From Cylindrotheca closterium (Eukaryota; Bacillariophyta; Bacillariophyceae; Bacillariales; Bacillariaceae), in assembly GCA_933822405.4 (NCBI GenBank), contig CAKOGP040001147.1, positions 1-31,509 of the forward strand: a stretch of 31,509 nt of DNA, given 5' to 3'. The notes under the pieces were generated by a model, which was given only the letters and a program-made list of their open reading frames with translations, did not search any database and was not told the origin of the DNA. Numbering within the stretch: the first letter of the stretch is position 1; each line of letters opens with the position of its first letter. Positions 16,607 to 25,857 of this stretch are shown piece by piece. The position numbers and the translations under genes are program-made.

Positions 16607-16628
16607 CAATGTCCAATGTCCAATGTCC
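16607..16628. repeat. Short tandem CCAATGT repeat
   Basis: Three consecutive CCAATGT units lie just after the stop codon of the lipoyl-MATH gene. Confidence 0.7.
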
Positions 16629-17951
16629 ATCGATATTACTTTTTTTGAAACGCAACGCTATATGCGGAATGGGTGGAAAGGTACGACATGACACGACACG
16701 CACGACAACCGTGAGGAAGCGGACATCGCGACTCTAGACGCAGCCATTAGGATGGTCCACATGACTTTCAACTTACTTGCACACATACTAGTTCAATGCA
16801 CCATCGGCGCGTTATACAGCTACCATTGTAAATTAACTATCAAAAATCTTTTCACTTTTTGCTCATTATGTGTGGTGCGTGCTATTATTATATAGAGGAC
16901 TATAGTGCATACCACTCTTTCGTTATTTTATAAATGTGCAACTTGAAACTAACTGGCTGCATGTGTTGTCGTATTGCTTCCCCCCCTGAGTCCAACACGT
17001 AATCTCTGTCTGGAACTTCTCTCCAATACCATCATTTTGAAATTTCAAAAATAAGCTTCAGGCGGAGAATCAACACAACAGTACCGATTGCGGTGATTGG
17101 CATCGTTTTAGTTTTGGAAGGAAAAGCAGCCATACGGAGGTTCTTTTCAAATTATCACTTTCCCAACCACCAGTCCTATTTAAAAAAAACGAACAAACAA
17201 ACAAACATATATTCAACAATTCAACGTGTCAGGCAAATGGATATTTTCGCTTCAGTTCATAGAGCAACGCTCCTCCTTGCATCCATCATGCATCATCCAT
17301 CAATCATCATCTACGAATCTTACAAACACACACCACATCTTTCATTCCGATATACCGGTACACGTGTACCGATACGTATACCGGCATGTTCTTTTCCACA
17401 CACGTGTACTTTCACACTGGTATAAGACGGCACGTGATCGTCATGCGTGACATGATTTATCATTCTGAGCACGACTGGTGTTGGAATCCATTTTGTACCG
17501 TTTCTTCATGTGTGAGATATCAGATGCTGAATTCAAGACTGCAGGCGACAGTTTTGACAGTGTGACAGCGTGACAGTATTCTGTTGATTCTTGGTAAAGG
17601 ATTGTCCGATCAATCCAATCCAGCCATGTGGGAGTTAGCAACTTTCCCAATTCAGTCGTATCAAGTTCGATAAGAACAACGTTTGCATATGTGAAGCACG
17701 AGATTCTCTGGGAATATCGTGAATTCCAAGATCTTTCGGAGTATCTATTTACATTTGCGATAAGTATTTTGTTAGAAGAAAATGTTGTTAGTCTTATTTT
17801 GAATTGGGACTTGGATTTGAAAGCGGGAAGAGTCAGATAAGTATCTTTTTGAATTTTGAACCGATTACGTATTAAATAATATTGGGAGTCGTACATTATA
17901 TGCCTTTCTCACAAAATGCAAAATTGGAAAGGCATCACAATTCAGAAAAAC
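16629..17951. other. Intergenic region before the first FAS1 gene
   Basis: No supported gene. It holds a TACCGGTA site (17353-17360), an overlapping G-box palindrome (17357-17370) and further CACGTG sites near 17401 and 17431. From about 17481 to the FAS1 start it resembles 20590-20980 upstream of the second FAS1 gene, so part of the promoter region was duplicated with the gene. Minus-strand ORFs here look incidental. Confidence 0.45.
17353..17370. promoter_or_regulatory. TACCGGTA overlapping the palindrome GGTACACGTGTACC
   Basis: The 14-bp perfect palindrome at 17357-17370 has CACGTG in its centre, the core recognised by many bHLH and bZIP factors. It overlaps a TACCGGTA octamer. It lies about 590 bp upstream of the FAS1 start codon, so its target is uncertain. 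Confidence 0.35.
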
Positions 17952-19810
17952 ATGAAGTTACTGATCCCTCTTTTCCTTTTTAGCAACATTGCATTGGTTG
18001 CTGCCGATCTTGGCAGGACAGAACCGCCCCGTCCTACTCCACGTCCGACAGAACATGACAAATTTAACCGTGATGGGACCGAAGCACCGGATTTTATCGT
18101 AGTACCAACGGATGCACCTGTTTGGCCTCCAACACCTCCTCCTGTTAGGAATCCGCCACCGACTCGGCCACCGACTCCTCGACCGAGTCCTCGACCGAGT
18201 CCTCGACCCACTCCTTTCCCTACACTGCGACCAACTCCTTCGCCTACAAACCGGCCCACTCCTTCGCCTACAAACCGGCCCACTCCACAGCCGACTCCTC
18301 GACCCACGGAGCGTCCTGTCACGCCGGATCGCGATGACGAACCTGGCGAACCGATTGTCTTTCCTCCACCCACTCCAAATCCCACTCCAGCACCAACTCC
18401 ACAACCCACTACAGCAAGGCCTACCCTACCACAGAACATTTTTGAGATAGCGGAAGGCAATTCGTGCCCACATGAAACTCTTTTGAACGTCATCGATACG
18501 ACACCAGGCGTAAAGACTTTTCTCATTTCCAGCTTTCCAGTCAGTAAGTGCAGTGCAGTACAGTGCAGTACAGTACAGTACAGTACAGTACTCCTTTGCA
18601 TGAAATGAATCAGTGATGAACTCAATGAAAGTTCCAACACCAATCCATGACTCGTTTCTCACACTCTTTTCATTTTCTTGTTCATCATCAGCCATCTTTG
18701 GCCCAACCAACAGCGCCTTTGCATCTGCTGGCGACGTGGATGACGCTACCTTGGGAAATCTCTTGGCCGGACACGTAGTGCCAGGAGTGCTCACAACCGC
18801 TGATATTATTGCCAACGAGTGTGTTGAAGTCATGTCCCTTGCAGGAGAACAACTTCGTATCCGTTACGCGAATGCTCAAATAGAGATCAACGATGCAGTT
18901 GTGACTTGTGACGATGCTATCGGTCCTGGAGGTAATATTCTGGGGGTCGACCGTGTCATCCTCCCAGGTACCTTCCGTCCCTGCCGGAATGGGTATGTGG
19001 AACAAGCGTTCCAATTTGGTATTCCAGACCCCGAAACCATGCCGTTTGGTTCCATGTACGATGCAGCATGGCGACGAGGTGGATATGGTCTTCTTCTAAG
19101 TTCCATCACCAGATCTACAGGCGTAATGGATGCCATTGCACGACACTACCCCGTCAGTAAGTACTCAACAAGATGAAGCATAATGAACATTGTGATGATG
19201 ATCGTTGTGAACTGATACAATCTTATGCTTCTTCTCTCACCTGCTTTCAGCCATTTTTGCGCCAAACGATGAGGCCTTCAACGCTATGTTTGATATGCTC
19301 GTCATGACCGACATGCGTGACATTGGTAGTATTTTCTCTGCCCATGTCGTCAAGGGAATCTACACCCTTCGAGATTTTGCCGAAGCTGGTTGCATGGAAT
19401 TGGACACTGTTGGGGGCACCAAGATTCGTGTTCTAGTGGAAAACCTCATGGTCAAAGTGAACGATGGCCTATTGACTACTCCCGATATGGTTGGCAATGG
19501 TGCTGATGGTATCATTCAGGGCATTGACACATTTTTGTTGGAAGGATCCTTTACACCATGTCCAGGGTCGTCAGGTAATACCATGGCAGGATCTGCCATT
19601 ATTGATCCCCCAGCACAAAGAGACGATACATCTGCTATTCCTCCTCCTCTTGTCTTTGACCCGCCAGCTCCCGAAGAGACTGAAACGGTTGTCCCTCCTA
19701 CTGCCGAAGAGAACGAAGAGGATGAGGACGATGACAAGGATAAGAAGAGCAAGAGCAAAAAGAGCAAGAAGGACAGCGATGACAGGAGGCTTCGTGGAGG
19801 ATACGACTGA
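17952..19810 (+). CDS. Secreted Pro-rich two-FAS1-domain protein, copy A
   Basis: Exons 17952-18543, 18692-19156 and 19251-19810 give 538 residues; introns of 148 and 94 bp have GTAAGT donors and CAG acceptors. An in-frame ATG at 17916 exists, but the start at 17952 matches copy B. Residues 1-18 are a signal peptide (MKLLIPLFL). A long PTPRPT/PSPRPS-type region follows (about 20-165). The first FAS1 domain starts near NIFEIA (about 168), with TIFGPTNSAF and HVVPGVLTTADII; the second has TIFAPNDEAF and HVVKGIYTLRDFAEAG. Both introns are phase 1 and fall at the same place, directly before each TIF motif. The tail is acidic then Lys/Ser-rich and ends DRRLRGGYD. FAS1 domains mediate cell adhesion or matrix contacts. 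A cell-wall or extracellular-matrix protein is the best inference. Confidence 0.87.
18544..18594 (+). repeat. CAGTA microsatellite at the start of FAS1 copy A intron 1
   Basis: Repeated GCAGT/ACAGT units begin directly after the GTAAGT donor. Copy B has a shorter version at 22293-22318, so the tract length has changed since the duplication. Confidence 0.7.
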
Positions 19811-20982
19811 ACGAAAATGCCCACGATATAGATGCACAAAGAATATATAAAAGAATCATATTATAACTATTATTGTAGACTTGTAGAATAGAAAAACAAC
19901 TGTGCCCTCTTCTTCTCTGTCATACGGGGTTGTTTAGGATTTCTTTGGTATGAGCCATTACAGTGCTCGCATCAAAAAGGGCAAGAAGACGACTGGATCG
20001 GAAGTAGAACCTGTAGTAGTAGTAGTACCAGTAAAAACTATCTCACAATAAGATTAAGTGCCGAGCGAAGGATTCGCTTTCCACCAAATGAATGGGGCCT
20101 GACACATGTCACTGTTGGAGCCTCGAAATAAGGCGTACTTTAGGATCATTCTCACACAGGATGGATTGTCAAAGGGTCTTCTTCCACTGGATTTGCCTTC
20201 TTCCAATCGAACAGGTATCGTCACTGTCGCAGTGACTGTACTGTATGCGTTGACTTCTTGCGTCCCTTGCTCGACTCACTTGTGACATTCAACAAACTTC
20301 ATTTCATCATCATCACACTACAGAATTTTGAAAGTTTCAATTTAAAAAAGAAAAAAGAAGCTTCACATTGCATCATGGACATCAATCACGTGATGCCTAA
20401 TGAAAGTACACGTAGTGTGTTTGGGTAAGAACAAAAAGCAACGACTCACGTCAACCTAGAGTACTTGTAAGCTGTCATCGATTTGAGGTTTGTTTTGCAA
20501 TCGCTCGTTGGTGCCACGCCAGATCTCCAATGCATGATTCGATTGGATCCAAGAATTGAGTACTGTTCGTGTGATGATAGATGGAGGGTGTTGATGAAAC
20601 ACTTTTCTCAAGATGTTGCATGTGCCACAGGATGAATTCAAGACTGCAGGCGACACTTTTAACAATGTGACAGCGTGACTGCGTGACAGTATTCTGTTGA
20701 CTCTTGGTAAAGGGTGTCCGATCGAGCTGGGACTCCTTCTTTCCCATCCAATCGTATCAAGTTCGATGCAAAGGAAGTAAAAGAACGCTGCATTTCACTA
20801 TGTGAACGTTCTAGATTTTTAGAAAGAGTGAGAAATCCCAGATTTTCCGGAGTATCTATTGTTGGAAGTCTTAATTATTTTAATTGCAGAAAATGAGATG
20901 AGTCTTATTGGGATGGAAGTGACGGCGGGAAAGTTGATAATTTTTTTTTTGAATTTGAACCGATTAATGGGAGTCTTACCAG
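19811..20982. other. Intergenic region between the FAS1 genes, with duplicated upstream sequence
   Basis: 19811-20470 shows no gene; a short GTAGTAGTAGTA tract lies near 20010-20030. From about 20590 the sequence parallels that upstream of copy A, with shared stretches such as GAATTCAAGACTGCAGGCGA and GTGACAGTATTCTGTTGA. The ORFs here are short and not convincing. Confidence 0.45.
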
Positions 20983-21600
20983 CACTCTGTAGTTGACGCC
21001 ATCTGTTCTTCGTCTTCCATCACGTGCGTGGTTTTTCCTTGCTTTTGTTGTCGGTCCAACTGGTCGCAATACGGAGCCTCCCGCTCCATCCCATGTTCTT
21101 AAAAGGTACGTGTACCAGGTACTCTAGTCCAAATGGCCTTCATTCATTGACACCTTTTTCAGATACTGTATTCAATTTGGGGTCTGGCTGGATGGTGAGG
21201 AACCAATCGACCAAGAGTCGATAACGGAAAGAATTCACCTAAACTTACATGACAGTCAATTCAAACGAAGCAGAAAGAACGGGGTTTCTTCCGCTTATTT
21301 ATTCAAATATTTAGACATACAATTCTTTGAGGTCGTCAGTCAATCACACTAAAACATATAATGTTTCAACCATAATGAGTTTAGACACTAAAGCGCTCGA
21401 TTTCTCCCCAAGAAGCATGAAGGTCTCATTGTCGTAGTGTGGATTGCATACGGTAGAGGGAACGGCGGGAGAACAGTGCGGGACGCTCCGATAGCGTCTC
21501 TCCTCGACCAATTGGAATGCCAAAAAATGGCAGAGTTTTGCACCACAAATTTCTAAACTTCTGAACTGAGAAAGTCTCAATACGCGGTTGCTACAGAGTG
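20983..21600. mobile_element. Candidate 618-bp inverted-repeat insertion (MITE-like)
   Basis: This block is present upstream of FAS1 copy B but has no equivalent upstream of copy A, where the flanking sequences (GGGAGTC-TAC and CCTTT-C-CACAAAAT) are almost joined. It starts with CACTCTGTAG and ends with the exact inverse CTACAGAGTG. TAC occurs on both outer flanks and may be a target duplication, but the alignment is loose. It holds a 78-codon minus-strand ORF (21344-21580) that I do not recognise and no visible transposase. A deletion in copy A is the alternative. Confidence 0.45.
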
Positions 21601-21673
21601 GTCATACCAATACCATCGTCACCTTTTTCCCACAAAATTAAAAAATCGGACATTCAGCAGAATTCAGACGATC

Positions 21674-23659
21674 ATGAAGTTATTGATCCCTCTCTTTCTT
21701 TGCAACATCGCATCGGTTGCTGCTGATCTTGGCAAGACAGAACCTCCCCGTCCTACTCCACGTCCGACAGAACATGACAAATTCAACCGTGATGGGACCG
21801 AAGCACCGGATGTCATCGTAGTGCCAACAACAGATGCTCCTGTTTGGCCTCCAACACCTCCTCCTATTGGGAATCCACCACCGACTCGGCCGCCCACTCG
21901 GCCACCGACTCCTTTTCCTACACTTCGACCCACTCCTTCGCCTACAAAACGGCCCACTCCACAGCCGACTCAGCGACCCACTCCTCGACCCACGGAGCGT
22001 CCTATCAGTGCACCGGTTACTCCTGATCGTAATGACGAACCTGGCCAACCCATTGTCTTTCCACCCAATCCAAATCCAACACCTAATCCTACGCCCAATC
22101 CAACGCCCAATCCAACCCCTAATCCCACCCCAGCACCAACTCCACAACCCACATCCGCAAGGCCTACCCTACCACAAAACATTTTTGAGATAGCCGGAGG
22201 CAATTCGTGTCCGCATGAAACTCTTTTGAGCGTTATCGATACTACACCAGGCGTAAAGACTTTTCTCATTTCCAGCTTTCCAGTCAGTAAGTGCAGTGCA
22301 GTTCAGTGCAGTGCAGTACTCCTTTGCATGATATGAAGGATGACCTCAATGAAAGTTCCAACACCAATCCATGACTCGTTTCTCACACTCTTTTGTCTTT
22401 CTTTCTTTCTTCTTGTTCATCATCAGCCATCTTTGGCCCCACCGACAGCGCCTTTTCATCCGCTGGAAACTTGGATCCAGCTACCTTGGGAAATGTTTTG
22501 GCTGGACATGTAGTGCCAGGAGTGTATACAACTGCTGACATTATTGCGAATGAGTGTGTCGAGCTTACTTCTCTTTCAGGCGAACAACTTCGTGTCCGTT
22601 ACGCGAACGGTCAAATAGAGATCAACGATGCCGTTGTGACTTGTGATGATGCTGCCGGTTCTGGAGGTAATATTCTTGGGATTGACCGTGTCATCCCTGC
22701 AGGTACCTTCCGTCCATGCCGCAATGGGTATGTGGAACAAGCATTTCTATATGGAAATCCTGACCCATTTTTAATCGTAAGGGGTACCATGTACGATGCA
22801 GCATGGCGACGAGGTGGATATGGTCTTCTTCTAAGTTCCATCACCAGATCCACAGGCGTAATGGATACCATTGCACGACACTATCCCGTCAGTAAGTACT
22901 CAACAACATGACGCATGATGAAGCATGATGATGATGATCGTTGCAGCTATTTTCCTGTGCCTTGCTCAAAACAAAATCTCATATCATCCTCCTTCCTTCC
23001 TCACTTCCAACTACTTTCTACTTTCAGCCATTTTTGCGCCAAACGATGATGCCTACAACGCTATGTATGATATGCTCGTCATGACCGACATGCGTGACAT
23101 CGGTAGTATTTTCTCTGCCCATGTCGTCAAAGGAATCTACACCCTTCGAGATTTTGCCGAAGCTGGTTGCATGGAATTGGACACTGTTGGGGGCACCAAG
23201 ATTCGTGTCCTAGTGGAAAATCTCATGGTCAAAGTGAACGATGGCCTATTGACTACTCCCGATATGGCTGGCAATGGTGCTGATGGTATCATTCAGGGCA
23301 TTGACAAATTCTTGTTGGAAGGATCCTTTACACCATGTCCAGGGTCATCAGGTAATACCATGGCGGGGTCCGCCATTCTTGATCCCCCGGCAGACGGTAC
23401 ACCTGCTATTCCTCCTCCTACCACTGATACCCAAAGGGACGAAGATACGGTTGCTAGTCCTCCTCCTCCTCTCATCTTTGACCCGCCAGCGACTCCGGAG
23501 GAGACTGCAGCCGTTCTCCCTCCGCCTCCAACTCCCAAAGAGAACGAAGAGGATAAGAAGGACAAGGATGACGACAAGAAGGATAAGGATGATAAAAGCA
23601 AGAAGGACAAGAGCAAGAAGAAGAGCGACAGGAGGCTTCGGAGCAGCGGTGGCGTTTAG
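21674..23659 (+). CDS. Secreted Pro-rich two-FAS1-domain protein, copy B
   Basis: Exons 21674-22286, 22427-22891 and 23028-23659 give 569 residues; introns are 140 and 136 bp with GTAAGT donors and CAG acceptors. It is a close paralogue of the gene at 17952. The signal peptide, Pro-rich stalk, both FAS1 domains and both phase-1 intron positions are the same, and exon 2 is exactly 465 bp in both. Differences lie in low-complexity parts: copy B has five tandem NPTP units in the stalk, a longer Pro-rich segment after the second FAS1 domain, and a more strongly Lys/Asp-rich tail (DKKDKDDKSKKDKSKKK) ending DRRLRSSGGV. The folded domains are conserved and the stalk and tail vary, so selection probably acts on the FAS1 parts. 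A cell-surface or wall role is inferred. Confidence 0.87.
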
Positions 23660-24345
23660 AGACGCTTCGAGGTCACGAAACAAATCATAGACCCAATAAC
23701 TATTTTAGACTTTTAGACTACAGTAAATAAAATACATTTGAACCCTCTTCGTCAAAAAAGTCGTCGAGAACAGAGGCCCAGAGATGCTACAGTACTTGCG
23801 GTAGATTCATGAAATGCCACGCGTTCATGCCGAGTTGTCTTCGTGGTTGTAAATTTTACTTTCAAAAAACTCATTCAACTTCTACTACTCTGCTAGTGAT
23901 CATATTCTTTCGTGATTGATGAGCTATTAAAATAAAGTATTTGTGTTGTTGTCTTGCGTTCCCTTCTTTTGTACTCGGATGGTATCCGTATACTTCGAAC
24001 CTCATTCATTCTTCATTCGTACCCACATTTTGAAATGCAAAACGAAGCTTCCGATTGACACCGATCCAATCACATTGGCGATCTGGCGTGGCACCAAAGA
24101 GATGCACATAAAACAACGGAATGGTATTTTTAGCGCCAGCAACCTCCAGATAGAACTATTTGTACGTACGAGACAGTACTGTATTTGACGAATGCAAAAG
24201 CCTGCCTGCCATTCCCAAATTGAATGACCCACCTTTTGGATAAATGGAGGAAAAATAATCTGAAAAAAACAAAAAAGAGTGGCCATTTGATTATATATTA
24301 TATAGCATTGTCTTACGAATCTTGAAGGAATATAAGGTCAACAAG
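23660..24345. other. Intergenic region between FAS1 copy B and the carrier gene
   Basis: A candidate AATAAA polyadenylation signal lies at 23726-23731. GATCTGGCGTGGCACCAA at 24080-24097 occurs inverted at 20508-20525. No gene is supported. Confidence 0.4.
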
Positions 24346-24531
24346 ATGCCGCAAGCAACGAGGAATAGAAATCGAATGAGCCCATATCAGCATTTGATAG
24401 CTGGTGGCTGCGCTGGACTCGTAGAATCGAGTATTTGCCATCCTTTAGACACTGTTAAGACAGTCATGCAACTTCAAAGCAACAACCTGAAGGACGATTC
24501 AAACAATAAGACTTCTGCTTCCTCATCTGTC

Positions 24532-24573
<42 letters not shown>

Positions 24574-25590
24574 TCGACAAGAAGAAAACCGACGCTGAGG
24601 GAATCCTTAAGCTTCAATAGAGTCAAAAAACGTGGTCTTTCAACTGCAAGCACGAGAAGAGTTGCTTTATTGAGCGATTTTGGTCCGATCGGAACAGCAC
24701 GTTTGATCGTTCAGAAAGATGGTTTCCTCGCACTTTACAGAGGTCTAACGGCTGTCTATACTGGAATCATACCTAAAATGGCAATACGGTTCTTCACGTT
24801 TGAGCAATACAAGGATTTTTTATCATCCTACACAACATTAGGCCGATCTACCAGTAGTGCCACGTTCACAGCTGGACTCTTTGCTGGTTTGACGGAAGCC
24901 ATTCTTGTGGTGACTCCCGCTGAGGTCTGCAAGATACGAATGCAAAGTGAAAACAATCGACAATTCAAGAACGTCGCTCATGCGGCCTATACCATTGTCA
25001 GAGAAGAAGGTGCTGGTGCTCTCTACAAGGGAGTCCTGCCAACCATGTTTCGTCAAGGGTGTAATCAAGCTGTGAACTTTACTGCCTACAATGCGGTGAA
25101 GACGAGGGTATTGAAAGAAGAAGGAAAGACAGAGCTTGCTTCATGGCAATCCATGGTCATTGGAGGCTTGAGTGGTGGTATGGGACCCTTGGTTAACAAC
25201 CCAGTAAGTATTCCAAGTTGCGAATTCATCATCGATTCCTCGATTTATTTCAATGCCGCAATTTTAACGTGTTGATGTCATTTTATTTTCAATGAACAGG
25301 TGGATGTGGTCAAGACTCGACTTCAAAAGCAAGTGGTATTGGATAACCAAGCACCGAAATACACGGGATTGATGCAAGCGTGCTATGTGATTTCAAAAGA
25401 AGAGGGAGTTGCTTCCCTTTGGAAGGGCATCACGCCGAGACTGCTTCGTATCATGCCTGGCCAAGCGATAACATTCACTACATATGAGGCTGTCTCTTCA
25501 ATAATATACAATCAGCGAAGCTTGTGGTCGCTAAAGCCAATCGAAACCACGACAAATGCTAGACGTGGAGTCACAACGACAGCACGATAA
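24346..25590 (+). CDS. SFC1: Mitochondrial carrier, succinate/fumarate (Sfc1) type
   Basis: Exons 24346-25203 and 25300-25590 give 382 residues; the 96-bp phase-0 intron (GTAAGT ... CAG) splits the third signature motif. It has the three-fold mitochondrial carrier architecture with HPLDTVKTVMQ (about 32-41), TPAEVCKIRMQ (about 190-200) and NPVDVVKTRLQ (about 285-295). Segments such as GFLALYRGL, GIIPKMAIRF, AAYTIVREEG, ALYKGV and LWKGITPR ... PGQAITFT match the yeast succinate/fumarate carrier Sfc1/Acr1 better than citrate or phosphate carriers. That carrier exchanges cytosolic succinate for matrix fumarate, linking the glyoxylate cycle to respiration. A roughly 55-residue insert in the first matrix loop contains seven Gly-Ser dipeptides encoded by a GGCTCA repeat. 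Substrate is inferred from similarity. Confidence 0.85.
24532..24573 (+). repeat. GGCTCA hexanucleotide repeat, seven units
   Basis: Seven perfect GGCTCA units encode a Gly-Ser run in the first loop of the carrier. Length variation between strains would be expected and would stay in frame. Confidence 0.9.
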
Positions 25591-25857
25591 CCGCGCCAAC
25601 GACGAATGATGAATCATCTTGATGGTTATAAGTTATAGGTTATAGGCTGCATTACAACTATTGTACAATAGAGCATACCGGTACACAACGAATGCACAAA
25701 CAACAAGAATCATTGAATTGTGCGGTTGTCTTCACCTCCAGTATTCGTGGGTTTTAATCAAAGTCAAAATATTTCAATAATCAATACATCTATATTTCGT
25801 TAGCCAACAACGATACCTTTTGGTACATGGTACTTGTCACATGATTTATTCGAGATT

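Noticed and set aside
17441..17896. 151-codon minus-strand ORF upstream of FAS1 copy A
   Set aside because: The parallel region upstream of copy B does not keep the frame, which argues against coding.
17942..18643. Long minus-strand ORF rich in VGRGVGRGVG opposite FAS1 exon 1 (and a similar one opposite copy B, 21664-21957)
   Set aside because: It is the antisense shadow of the Pro-rich PTPRPT coding repeat; the plus strand has a signal peptide, splice sites and FAS1 domains.
24346..25590. Citrate or oxoglutarate carrier as substrate class
   Set aside because: Segments such as GIIPKMAIRF and PGQAITFT fit the succinate/fumarate carrier better; the general carrier fold alone cannot decide substrate, so confidence is limited.
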